Positions 16,997 to 24,763 of a stretch of 64,000 nt of DNA are shown one piece after another. Position numbers and translations under genes: made by a program. Source of the DNA: Arthrobacter pascens (GTDB lineage Bacteria; Actinomycetota; Actinomycetes; Actinomycetales; Micrococcaceae); contig NZ_JAFHKT010000112.1 of assembly GCF_017052465.1 (NCBI RefSeq), positions 26,006 to 90,005 of the forward strand. Direction: 5' to 3'. The notes below the pieces were generated by a model. The model did not search any database. It was given only the letters and a program-made list of their open reading frames with translations, and was not told where the DNA came from. Every line of letters starts with the position of its first letter. Positions within the stretch are counted from its first letter, which is position 1.

Positions 16997-17457
16997 GTGT
17001 TTATCAGGGTCTTTCAGGCGGTATCCGTGCGGATATCGGCCCCCGTACCGGTTGGCGCAGGGGTTCGCCGAGGAAAAGTCAGGTGATCAACCGGCCGGTT
17101 TTCGCGGCTGGGACCAAATAGCGTTCATCGACGCAGGATGTGCCTCTCACATGAAAAAAGCCCACTCCCTGCGAGAACGGATTCTCTGCGGGATTCCGGT
17201 TGATGGACCGGAACTGGTCCCTACGACCAAAAGTGGGCATCACTGCACATCAAGTTCCACTAGCTTACCATCTGCGGCGCGCGCTCCCCGCCGCGGCCCC
17301 GTCTTGCTGGGTGAGGTGCGCGGTGAGAAAGGTGTTAAACGGAAATTACCTCGGCGGCAGGGACCCGAAACAACCGGCGAGCAGTATGGGCGTATGCCCT
17401 GCTGACAGGCCCGTCAGCACCGACCTGCCGGCAAGTCTCCGACGAAAGGATCTGCGC
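16997..17457. other. Divergent regulatory region, DEAD-box and nitrite reductase genes
   Basis: No gene is supported here. On the minus strand it holds the structured RNA (17154-17238) and about 155 bases of further leader for the helicase. On the plus strand an AT-rich stretch (about 17323-17350, GTGAGAAAGG...TTACC) loosely resembles a GlnR site. It is followed by two hairpins, GGGC-GTAT-GCCC (17388-17399) and TGCTGAC-N6-GTCAGCA (17400-17419), in the nitrite reductase leader. Confidence 0.5.
17154..17238 (-). ncRNA. Unassigned structured RNA ending in a U-run (attenuator or sRNA)
   Basis: Read on the minus strand, a 7-bp closing stem GCCCACT/AGTGGGC (17238-17232 with 17166-17160) encloses three hairpins: GGTC/GACC, TTCCGG/CCGGAA, and a longer TCCC..GAGAA/TTCTC..GGGA. 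The closing stem is followed directly by six U (17159-17154), so the whole four-way junction is positioned as a factor-independent terminator. A TAAGCT -10-like hexamer lies about 30 bases upstream. It precedes the helicase start by about 160 bases. It is cloverleaf-like, but has no T-loop or anticodon features and is not a tRNA. Confidence 0.6.
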
Positions 17458-17805
17458 ATGATCTTGAAGAACCTCTTCCTCCAGGGCATCTTCCCGTTCG
17501 ACGGAGCCGGGCTGGAAAAGCCCGTTCCCATCCACAGCCAGCTGTCCCGCTATGTACCGGACGGCGTCATCAACCAGACGCTTTACTTCCGGGGCGGCAA
17601 CTCCTCCGCGGAACTGATCACGGTCGTGCTGATGCGGGACGGCATCCCCATGCGCTACTTCCCCATCGGCGCCAAGGGCCAGGTCCACGTTCCGCTGCGG
17701 GTGGTGGAGGACATCGAAGGCGGCTCGCTGATCGAACTCAGGCTGCTGGCGGACACGGGCGTCAGCGGCTCCGTGGTGGTGGACCTCGGCATGGTGGAGC
17801 ACTGA
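17458..17805 (+). CDS. Hypothetical protein of the nitrite reductase operon
   Basis: A 115-residue protein that I do not recognise functionally. It starts MILKNLFLQGIFPFDG, has no signal peptide or membrane segment, and looks like a compact beta-rich domain. A good AAAGGA ribosome site lies seven bases before ATG 17458; the open frame upstream runs through the hairpin leader and is unlikely to be coding. Its stop overlaps the nirB start by one base (TGATG), so it is translationally coupled to nitrite reductase and probably assists cofactor insertion, assembly or regulation. Confidence 0.75.
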   Translation: MILKNLFLQGIFPFDGAGLEKPVPIHSQLSRYVPDGVINQTLYFRGGNSSAELITVVLMRDGIPMRYFPIGAKGQVHVPLRVVEDIEGGSLIELRLLADTGVSGSVVVDLGMVEH

Positions 17806-20318
17806 TGACCACGCTGGCCAGCCGCGCCGCGCGGACCAAAACCGTTGACACCCGCCGTCGGCTCGTGGTGATCGGCAACGGCATGGCCGGGGCGCGTGCC
17901 GTCGAAGAGATCCTCGCCCGCGGCGGCGGGGTGCAATACAGGATCACCATGTTCGGCGACGAGCCGTACGGCAACTACAACCGGATCATGCTCAGCCACG
18001 TCCTCTCCGGCGAGGAGGACACCGGCAACATCTTCCTCAACTCCCTGGACTGGTACCGGGAAAATGAGATCACCCTGCACGCGGGCGTCCGTGTGGACAG
18101 GATCGACCGCTTCGCCAAGCTCGTGTTTTCCGACGACGGCCGCGCCACACCGTACGACGTCCTGGTGATCGCCACCGGCAGCCGCTCCCACCTGCCGCCG
18201 ATGGACGGCATGTACACCCCCGGCGGGCGGCTGCTGCCCGGGGTCTTCGCCTTCCGCACCATCGACGACACGCGCAACATGGTCGCGTACGCGCAGCAGG
18301 ACCACCACCACCGCGCAGTGGTGGTCGGCGGCGGACTCTTGGGGCTGGAAGCCGCGCGGGGGCTGCAAAGCCACGGGATCGACGTCGACGTCGTCCACTC
18401 CGGCGGCCACCTCATGAATGCGCAGATGGGACCCGAGGGCGGCGCCGTCCTGCGCCGCAGCGTGGAGGCCCTGGGCATCAGGGTGCACACGGGCAGCCGC
18501 ACCACGGCAGTCCTGGGTGCGGACAAGGTGACGGGCGTCCGGCTGCGGGACAGGCCGAACATCGAGTGCGACATGGTGGTGGTGGCGGCCGGCATCCGCC
18601 CCAACGTGGAGGTGGCGGTCACCAGCGGCCTGCCAGTGGAGCGGGCCATCGTCGTCGACGACCACATGCGCGTGCCGGACGAGGAGGAAATCTACGCGGT
18701 GGGGGAATGCGTCCAGCACCGCGGCGAGGTCTACGGCCTGGTGGCGCCGCTGTGGGAGCAGGCAGCGGTGCTGGCAGACCACGTCACGGGCGCCAACCCG
18801 AAAGCGGCGTACCTGGGCACCCGGGCAGCCACCAAACTGAAGGTGGCCGGCGTCGACGTCGCATCCATGGGGCTGCAGGGTCCGGAACGGGAGACGGACG
18901 AACACGTGGTGTTCTCGGAACCCAGCCGCGGCGTCTTCAAGTCGATCGTGATCCGGGACGGCAAGATCGTGGGCGCCACACTGCTCGGGGACAGCCGCAA
19001 GGTGGCGTACCTGACACAGGCATTCGACCGCGGCCTCCCGCTGCCGGAGGAGCGCGTCTCACTGCTGTTCGACGTCGGCGGGCCGGGCGAGGAGGCAGGG
19101 GTCGCGGAACTCGACGGCGCCGCGCAGGTCTGCAACTGCAACGGAGTCAGCAAGCAGACGCTCGTAGAAACGGTCAAGGGCGGATGCAGCACGCTGGCTG
19201 GCGTCATGGACGCCACGCGGGCGGGCAAGGGCTGCGGCTCCTGCAAGCTGCTGGTCCGCCAGGTGGTGGAGTGGGCCGCCGACGGTGCCGTGGAGGAAGA
19301 CCCGGCGGCGAACTACTACGTTCCCGGTGTGCCGCTGGACAAAGCTGACCTGATGGCGGCCATCCGCGAGCAGGGGCTGCGGTCCGTGTCGGCGGTCTTC
19401 GCGGCCCTGGCCCCCGGCGGCGCAGAGGACGCCAGGTCCAAGATGGGCCTGGCCTCACTGCTGAAGATGATGTGGGCCGCCGAGTACATCGACGAGCGCG
19501 ACGCCCGGTTCGTGAACGACCGCGTCCACGCCAACATCCAGCGCGACGGCACCTTCTCCGTGGTGCCGCAGATGAAAGGCGGTGTCACCTCGCCGGAACA
19601 GCTCCGCCGGATCGCCGACGTCGCGGACAAGTACAGGATTCCCATGGTGAAGCTGACAGGCGGGCAGCGGATCGACCTGCTGGGGATCCCCAAGGAGGAC
19701 CTGCCCAAGGTCTGGGCCGACCTCGGCATGCCCTCCGGCTACGCCTACGGCAAGAGCTTCCGCACGGTGAAAACCTGCGTGGGGCAGGAGTTCTGCCGCT
19801 TCGGAACCGGTGATTCCACGAAGCTGGGCGTCGAGATCGAGTCGCGCTTCCAGGGCATTGAGTCGCCGGCGAAGCTGAAACTGGCAGTGTCCGGATGCCC
19901 GCGGAACTGCGCCGAATCCCTGGTCAAGGATGTGGGCGTGGTGGCCGTGGAAGGCGGCCGCTGGGAGATCTATGTGGGCGGTGCGGCCGGAGCACACATC
20001 CGCAAGGGCGACCTGCTCGCCACGGTGGACGATCCCGAGACCGTCAAGCTGCTGACGGGCCGCTTCATGCAGTACTACCGCGAGCGGGCGAACTGGCTGG
20101 AACGGACATACGCCTTTGTGCCGCGGGTCGGGATCGAGCACCTCCGCTCGGTGATCGTGGAGGACTCTGAGGGGATCGGCCCGGAGCTGGACGCCGCCAT
20201 GCAACGGTCCGTCGACAGCTATGTGGACCCCTGGACCGAACGCGATGATCCTTTCACGCCGGGCCAGTTCCGCACCGCGCTGCCGCTCGAGGTCCTCCCC
20301 CAGGTGCCGGTCCGATGA
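17805..20318 (+). CDS. nirB: Assimilatory nitrite reductase large subunit
   Basis: Reduces nitrite to ammonium with NAD(P)H in the cytoplasm. The 837 residues hold, in order, an FAD/NAD-binding pyridine-nucleotide oxidoreductase half (GNGMAGARAVEE near residue 24 and VVGGGLLGLEAARGL near 170), a BFD-like [2Fe-2S] domain (CNC...GKGCGSC, about 442-480), and a siroheme/[4Fe-4S] nitrite reductase half whose cluster cysteines sit in CVGQEFCRFGTGD (near 658) and CPRNCAES (near 699). Length and order match NirB. The ATG overlaps the upstream small gene by one base and the stop overlaps nirD by four. Confidence 0.95.
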   Translation: MTTLASRAARTKTVDTRRRLVVIGNGMAGARAVEEILARGGGVQYRITMFGDEPYGNYNRIMLSHVLSGEEDTGNIFLNSLDWYRENEITLHAGVRVDRIDRFAKLVFSDDGRATPYDVLVIATGSRSHLPPMDGMYTPGGRLLPGVFAFRTIDDTRNMVAYAQQDHHHRAVVVGGGLLGLEAARGLQSHGIDVDVVHSGGHLMNAQMGPEGGAVLRRSVEALGIRVHTGSRTTAVLGADKVTGVRLRDRPNIECDMVVVAAGIRPNVEVAVTSGLPVERAIVVDDHMRVPDEEEIYAVGECVQHRGEVYGLVAPLWEQAAVLADHVTGANPKAAYLGTRAATKLKVAGVDVASMGLQGPERETDEHVVFSEPSRGVFKSIVIRDGKIVGATLLGDSRKVAYLTQAFDRGLPLPEERVSLLFDVGGPGEEAGVAELDGAAQVCNCNGVSKQTLVETVKGGCSTLAGVMDATRAGKGCGSCKLLVRQVVEWAADGAVEEDPAANYYVPGVPLDKADLMAAIREQGLRSVSAVFAALAPGGAEDARSKMGLASLLKMMWAAEYIDERDARFVNDRVHANIQRDGTFSVVPQMKGGVTSPEQLRRIADVADKYRIPMVKLTGGQRIDLLGIPKEDLPKVWADLGMPSGYAYGKSFRTVKTCVGQEFCRFGTGDSTKLGVEIESRFQGIESPAKLKLAVSGCPRNCAESLVKDVGVVAVEGGRWEIYVGGAAGAHIRKGDLLATVDDPETVKLLTGRFMQYYRERANWLERTYAFVPRVGIEHLRSVIVEDSEGIGPELDAAMQRSVDSYVDPWTERDDPFTPGQFRTALPLEVLPQVPVR

Positions 20319-20656
20319 TGGCCGGCCTCTCCAACGCAGGACAGGATGCCGGGCTGCACGTCCTCGGCCCGCTCGAGCAGATTCCCGTGGGCGAAGGGCG
20401 CGCCTTCGGGGTGGCCGGCGAGCAGGTGGCGGTGTTCCGGCTGCGGGACGGCTCCCTCCGGGCGGTTTCGGCGGTCTGCCCGCACAAGGGCGGTCCCATC
20501 GCCGACGGCACCATTGACCGGTCCGTGGTGATGTGCCCCCTGCATCAGCACTCCTTCGAGCTGGAAACGGGCTGCTCCACCACCGGCGCCGGGCCGCTGC
20601 GCAGCTATCCCGTAGCCGCCGACGCCGCGGGGAACATCGTCCTGCAGCTCCCCTGA
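20315..20656 (+). CDS. nirD: Nitrite reductase small subunit, Rieske-type
   Basis: Partner of NirB, 113 residues with a Rieske fold. Here the [2Fe-2S] ligands are intact: Cys55 and His57 (AVCPHKGG) and Cys74 and His77 (CPLHQH). Some NirD proteins have lost these residues, so this one may carry a cluster. The first ATG overlaps the nirB stop (ATGATG); the second at 20318 is an alternative. The position directly after nirB confirms the assignment. Confidence 0.92.
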   Translation: MMAGLSNAGQDAGLHVLGPLEQIPVGEGRAFGVAGEQVAVFRLRDGSLRAVSAVCPHKGGPIADGTIDRSVVMCPLHQHSFELETGCSTTGAGPLRSYPVAADAAGNIVLQLP

Positions 20657-20709
20657 GCTAACAACCGCGACCTGGTTTGGGCGGGGGTTTCTGTGGCAGG
20701 GTGATAGCC

Positions 20710-21105
20710 ATGGACTACACCGCCGATCCGCGCGTGGACGCCTACATCAATGCCCTGCCGGAGTGGCAGCAGGAGGTGTGCCGGCAGGTCCGCGAACTGG
20801 TCCACGCCGCGGACCCCGAGGTCACAGAGACCATCAAGAGGACCCGGCAGCCGTACTTCGAGCTCCGCGGCAACGTCTGCGCCCTGCTGGCGGCCAAGGA
20901 CCACGTGAACGTCTTCCTGTACGACGGCGGCCTGACCCCGGACCCTGAGCACCTCATCACCGGCGGGCTCGGGAACAAGACAGGCCGGACGGTGGCCTTC
21001 TACGAGGGCGAAGCCATCAACGCGCCGGCCCTGCTCGAGATGTTCAGGTCGATCATCGCGGACAACCGGGCCGGCGGCTGGCGCCGGCTCCAGAAGGGCC
21101 CGTAA
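20710..21105 (+). CDS. DUF1801 domain protein
   Basis: A 131-residue protein with the YdhG/DUF1801 fold: VDAYINALPEWQQEVCRQVRELV at the start, TIKRTRQPYFEL in the middle, and YDGGLTPDPEHLITGGLGNKTGRTV. The biochemical role of the family is not established. ATG 20710 matches the family N-terminus; the frame is open 33 bases further upstream. It ends three bases before the following methyltransferase gene, so the two are likely co-transcribed. Confidence 0.8.
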   Translation: MDYTADPRVDAYINALPEWQQEVCRQVRELVHAADPEVTETIKRTRQPYFELRGNVCALLAAKDHVNVFLYDGGLTPDPEHLITGGLGNKTGRTVAFYEGEAINAPALLEMFRSIIADNRAGGWRRLQKGP

Positions 21106-21108
21106 ACG

Positions 21109-21834
21109 ATGAGCGATCCCCAGCAGTCCCCCGACAGCCAGGCCGGAACAACGCACGATGGAACAACGCACGACGGCACCGCCCGCCTGTGGGACGACAT
21201 GTACCGGAGCCGCGCGCGCGTGTGGAGCGGCCGGCCGAATCCGCAGCTCGTCGCGGAAACGGCCGGGCTGACACCCGGAACGGCCCTGGATCTCGGCTGC
21301 GGCGAAGGCGCCGACGCCCTGTGGCTCGCAGAGCGGGGCTGGACGGTGACCGCGGTGGACGTATCCGCCGTCGCGCTTCAAAGGGCGGCTGGCCACGCCG
21401 CGGCGTCAGAGGCGGGCTCCCGCATCACCTGGCTGCAGCGGGACCTCGAAGCGTGGGCTCCAGACGTGCAGTTTGACCTCGTCTCCGCGCAGTTCCTGCA
21501 CTCCACGGAAATGCCCTGGCAGCGGTCGCACCGGATTGCGGCGGACGCCGTCCGGACAGGCGGGACCCTCCTCGTCGTAGGGCACCACCCGGACGGGCTG
21601 CCGCCCTGGTCGCGCCACAAGGAAGGCAGCCACGGCGGCGACGGCGGCGACCTGGATTGGGTGAGGTACTTCACGCCTGGGCAGCTCGTGGCCGAACTCG
21701 GCATCGCGCCGCCCGAGTGGCGCGTCGACGTGGCGGAAAGCCGGGAACGGGAGGCCACAGGCCCGGACGGGCAGATGGCCATCCTCGCCGACGCCGTCCT
21801 GCGCGCCACCCGGCTGGCTGCCGGTCCAGCCTGA
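21109..21834 (+). CDS. Class I SAM-dependent methyltransferase
   Basis: A 241-residue methyltransferase with motif I ALDLGCGEGADALWLAERGW, the acidic end of strand 2 (VTAVDVS) and motif IV FDLVSAQFLH. The style is that of thiopurine/tellurite-type small-molecule methyltransferases, but the acceptor cannot be read from sequence. An N-terminal stretch of about 25 residues contains the short direct repeat GTTHDGTTHDGT, probably disordered. It is translated from an ATG three bases after the DUF1801 stop. Confidence 0.8.
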   Translation: MSDPQQSPDSQAGTTHDGTTHDGTARLWDDMYRSRARVWSGRPNPQLVAETAGLTPGTALDLGCGEGADALWLAERGWTVTAVDVSAVALQRAAGHAAASEAGSRITWLQRDLEAWAPDVQFDLVSAQFLHSTEMPWQRSHRIAADAVRTGGTLLVVGHHPDGLPPWSRHKEGSHGGDGGDLDWVRYFTPGQLVAELGIAPPEWRVDVAESREREATGPDGQMAILADAVLRATRLAAGPA

Positions 21835-21857
21835 TCCCGCCTGAGACTCGAAGCCGG

Positions 21858-22748
21858 CTACCGCTGCCCTTCGGGCGCGGCGCAGGCGATGAAGTGTTCG
21901 ACGAGGGGCTCCTGGCCTCCCGAGCGGACTACGACGGAGAGCTCCACCAGGTCAACCCGTCTGCGCAGCTCCCGCCAGACGAGCCCGTGGGGCTGCTGTG
22001 TGACGGAGGATTCGGGAGCCAGCGTCACTCCCAGCCCGCATTTGACCATAGCCAGCTGGGAGTTGATGGAGTTGGCGTAATGCTGGGCCTCGGGGCTGAA
22101 GCCTGCCTGCCGGCAGGCGGCCACGAGCTCGTCATGGTAGTCCGGGGAGATGTGCCTTCGCAGCCACACCCATGGTTCATCCCGGAACTCGATGAGGCCG
22201 ACCGGCCCGTCCCCGCCCGCCAGCCTGTGGTCTTGGGGCATCGCGACCACAAAGTGATCCCGCCGCAGCGGCACCGATTTCAAACGCCGGCCCGTGACGG
22301 TCTGCCGGATGACGGCAACGTCCAGCTCCCTTCGCTCCAGCGCGTCGCGCCCATGGTGGGAGTCGATCTCCTGAACCTGCAGTTCCACGAGCGGCCGGGA
22401 AGCGCGAAAGCGCTGCAGGATCTGAGGCAATGTTTCGCTGAACGCCGACGTGACGGCGCCGATGCGCAGGGTGCCAGCCAGGCCTCCGTTGGCCACCGCC
22501 GCCACTTCGCGGGCACGTTCGGAAGCCCGCACCAGCAGCCTGCACTGCTCCAGGAACAACTGCCCGGCTTCAGTCAGCAGCACGCTCCGGCTTGACCTGT
22601 TCAACAGCGTCAGGGCCAACTGGCGTTCCAGCTGAAGAATGGCTTGGCTCAGCGGCGGCTGCGACATTTTGAGCCTGTCGGCCGCGCGGCTGAAATTCAG
22701 TTCCTCTGCCACGGCAATGAAGTACCGGGCCTGTCGTACTTCAACCAC
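21858..22748 (-). CDS. LysR-type transcriptional regulator
   Basis: A 296-residue LysR regulator. The N-terminal winged HTH (QARYFIAVAEELNFSRAADRLKMSQPPLSQAILQLERQLALTLLNR) is canonical, and residues from about 90 form the periplasmic-binding-protein-like inducer domain. It is divergent from the RraA operon with only 79 bp between starts, the classic layout for a regulator of the adjacent operon that also controls itself. The inducer is presumably the pathway substrate or an intermediate. The sequence resembles the BenM/CatR style of regulators of organic-acid catabolism. Confidence 0.9.
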   Translation of the reverse strand: MVEVRQARYFIAVAEELNFSRAADRLKMSQPPLSQAILQLERQLALTLLNRSSRSVLLTEAGQLFLEQCRLLVRASERAREVAAVANGGLAGTLRIGAVTSAFSETLPQILQRFRASRPLVELQVQEIDSHHGRDALERRELDVAVIRQTVTGRRLKSVPLRRDHFVVAMPQDHRLAGGDGPVGLIEFRDEPWVWLRRHISPDYHDELVAACRQAGFSPEAQHYANSINSQLAMVKCGLGVTLAPESSVTQQPHGLVWRELRRRVDLVELSVVVRSGGQEPLVEHFIACAAPEGQR

Positions 22749-22827
22749 GTGATCTAGTCGCCCTTCGTCTTTCAGCTATACGGGATTAGACCTTCACTCT
22801 ATCAAGCTGGCCCTGTCTACTTGAAGC
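22749..22827. promoter_or_regulatory. Divergent promoter region, LysR gene and RraA operon
   Basis: This 79-bp AT-richer segment must hold the LysR binding sites and both promoters. T-N11-A candidates exist around 22778-22805, but I cannot single one out by eye. Confidence 0.4.
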
Positions 22828-23496
22828 ATGACCCTCTCAAACACCTCCCTGCTTGCCGGTTACGCGGAGCTTGATTCCGCCGCCGTCTCCGACGCCCTGG
22901 ACGCCCTGGAGCTCCCGCCGGGCCAGGCCGGCTTCCTCCCCGTCTGGGGCCACCCCAAGATCGTCGGCTTCGCCGTCACCGTCCAGCTCGAGCCGTATGT
23001 CCCCGGCCCCTCCGGCGCACACATCGGCTCCGCCGCCGTGGCCGCTGCCTCTGACGAGAACGTGATCGTGGTGAACAACGAAGGCCGCACCGACGTCTCC
23101 TGCTGGGGCGGGCTCCTGAGCCTGGGCGCCGCTCTTAACGGCGTGCGTGGAGTGGTGGCCGACGGCGCCTGCCGCGATGTGAACGAAGCCCGGGAAATGA
23201 GCTTCCCGGTATTCGCGAAAGGCCGCATCCCGGCGACCGCCCGGGGAAGGCTTCAGCAGCGCTCCACCGGCGAACCGGTACGCCTGGGCAACGTCACTGT
23301 CGCCCCCGGCGACGTCGTCTTCGCTGACGAAACCGGTGTGGTCGTCGTGCCCCGCGCTTACGCGGAAGAAGTCCTTGAAAAGGCCCAAGCGGTGGCAGAG
23401 CGGGAACGGGCCATTGCCGCTGATCTGCGCTCCGGCGTCGCACTCCATGAGGCCATGCGCGACGCGCGCCTGGCCGGAGCCACTGAGGAACACTGA
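22828..23496 (+). CDS. RraA family protein 1 (putative 2-oxo-acid aldolase or decarboxylase)
   Basis: The RraA fold includes 4-hydroxy-4-methyl-2-oxoglutarate (HMG) and 4-carboxy-4-hydroxy-2-oxoadipate aldolases, which also decarboxylate oxaloacetate, and the RNase E inhibitor RraA. This 222-residue protein keeps the Mg-binding/catalytic Arg-Asp pair (GVVADGACRDVNEA) and the PVFAKG strand. Between them it carries NNEGRTDVSCWGGLLS, which differs from the GDN/HNA...D version of ordinary RraA and matches the next gene. Actinobacteria usually lack RNase E partners for RraA, so a catabolic role is preferred. It is the first gene of the operon; its stop overlaps the next ATG. Confidence 0.82.
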   Translation: MTLSNTSLLAGYAELDSAAVSDALDALELPPGQAGFLPVWGHPKIVGFAVTVQLEPYVPGPSGAHIGSAAVAAASDENVIVVNNEGRTDVSCWGGLLSLGAALNGVRGVVADGACRDVNEAREMSFPVFAKGRIPATARGRLQQRSTGEPVRLGNVTVAPGDVVFADETGVVVVPRAYAEEVLEKAQAVAERERAIAADLRSGVALHEAMRDARLAGATEEH

Positions 23497-24158
23497 TGAA
23501 CACCACCACTTCTGATATCTCCGCCCGTCTGAAGGCGATTCCCACTGCGTCCATTTCTGATGCCATGGACTCCCTCGGCATCCATGGCACCCTGCACGGA
23601 CTGGCCCCGCTGACCTACGACTTCAGGATCGGCGGGCCCGCCTTCACCGTTCAGTACGAGCCGGCCGGCTCCGAACGCGGCAGCGTCGGTGACTTCCTCG
23701 ACGACGTTCCGCCCGGCGCCGTCGTGCTCATCGACAACCACGCCCGCACCGACGTCACCGTCTGGGGCGGCATCATGACCGAAATCGCCGCCGCCCGCGG
23801 CATCGGCGGAACCGTCATCAACGGCGTCTGCCGCGACCTGAATGCCGCACTCCGCCAGAACTACCCGCTGTTCAGCCGCGGCCGGTTCATGCGCACGGGC
23901 AAGGACCGCGTCCGGCTCGTCGCCGTCAACGTTCCGGTGACCATCAGCGACGTCGAGATCTCACCGCTGGACATCATCTGCGGAGACGCCGACGGCGCCC
24001 TCGCCGTCCCGGCGGCACGCGCCGAACAGATCGCTGAGATCGCCGAACGGATCGAAGACGTCGAGGCCAGGATCATCGAGGCCGTCAAGGCAGGTTCCAC
24101 CCTGGTCCAGGCCCGCGCCGACCTCGGCTACCACGACCTGCAGTGGAGGAAAGCATGA
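23496..24158 (+). CDS. RraA family protein 2
   Basis: A second RraA-fold protein, 220 residues, sharing the RTDVTVWGG segment with protein 1, which suggests they are a paralogous pair that may co-assemble. The Arg-Asp pair is kept (GGTVINGVCRDLNAA), but the preceding Asp common in the family (xDG) is Asn here, and the active-site rim reads NYPLFSRGRFMRTGKDRV. Reduced or altered activity is possible. The ATG overlaps the previous stop by one base. The reaction is not known; aldol cleavage or decarboxylation of a 2-oxo diacid is the family-based guess. Confidence 0.82.
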   Translation: MNTTTSDISARLKAIPTASISDAMDSLGIHGTLHGLAPLTYDFRIGGPAFTVQYEPAGSERGSVGDFLDDVPPGAVVLIDNHARTDVTVWGGIMTEIAAARGIGGTVINGVCRDLNAALRQNYPLFSRGRFMRTGKDRVRLVAVNVPVTISDVEISPLDIICGDADGALAVPAARAEQIAEIAERIEDVEARIIEAVKAGSTLVQARADLGYHDLQWRKA

Positions 24159-24763
24159 GCAACGCAGCCGGAGGACACTCCGCAGCCACCCTGTATGAGG
24201 CCGCTAAGCTGCCCTGCGCCTGCGATCCGGGCCTGCGCGCAGCCTGGCCCGGATCAAAAGTGGCCGGGCCGGCGTTCACCGTCCGCGGCATCGGCGGGGA
24301 CAACCTCGCGCTCCACAACGCCGTGCTGGCCGCACCCGCCGGCAGCGTCCTGGTCGTGGACTTGCAGGGGGCGGCCTACGGCCACTGGGGCGAGGTACTC
24401 GCCGTCGCCGCACAGCACCGGGGAATTCTTGGTCTGGTCGTCGACGGCGGCGTCCGTGACTCCGAGGAGATGGCCGCCATGGACTTCCCCGTCTTCGCCC
24501 GCCACGTCACGGTCGTCGGCACCGTCAAGGATTACCCCGGCGATATGCGCTCCCCCGTCCGCGTCGGCGGCGTCGTGGTCCACACCGGCGACCTGATAGT
24601 AGGCGACGCTGACGGCGTCGTCGTCCTGCCCCAGGACTCAGCCGATGCCATCATCAGCCGCGCCGACCAGCGTGTGGCCGACGAGCAGCGGATCATCGCC
24701 GACATCAGGGCCGGCAAGAGCACGCTTGAGCTGTACGGCCTGAAGGCTGAGGGGAGCTGGTGA
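24155..24763 (+). CDS. RraA family protein 3
   Basis: A third RraA-fold protein, 202 residues, closer to mainstream HMG/CHA-aldolase-like members: GGDNLALHNAVLAAPAGSVLVVD, then GLVVDGGVRDSEEM with an intact xDGxxRD motif, MDFPVFARHV, and VGDADGVVVLP near the C-terminus. I used ATG 24155, which overlaps the preceding stop (ATGA) and has GGAGG five bases upstream; the frame is open from GTG 24143. Of the three it is the best candidate for a catalytically orthodox aldolase. Confidence 0.85.
   Translation: MSNAAGGHSAATLYEAAKLPCACDPGLRAAWPGSKVAGPAFTVRGIGGDNLALHNAVLAAPAGSVLVVDLQGAAYGHWGEVLAVAAQHRGILGLVVDGGVRDSEEMAAMDFPVFARHVTVVGTVKDYPGDMRSPVRVGGVVVHTGDLIVGDADGVVVLPQDSADAIISRADQRVADEQRIIADIRAGKSTLELYGLKAEGSW

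Noticed and set aside
15491..17086. 531-codon plus-strand open frame opposite the DEAD-box gene
   Set aside because: Antisense shadow with no recognisable domain; the opposite strand has every helicase motif.
17154..17238. Cloverleaf-like fold suggesting a tRNA
   Set aside because: It has a 7-bp closing stem and three arms but no TTC T-loop, no 7-base anticodon loop, wrong arm lengths, and it ends in a U-run. Treated as an unassigned RNA.
17388..17419. Possible ANTAR target (two hairpins with hexaloops) in the nitrite reductase leader
   Set aside because: The loops do not show the required A at position 1 and G at position 4 (AGGCCC and a four-base loop).
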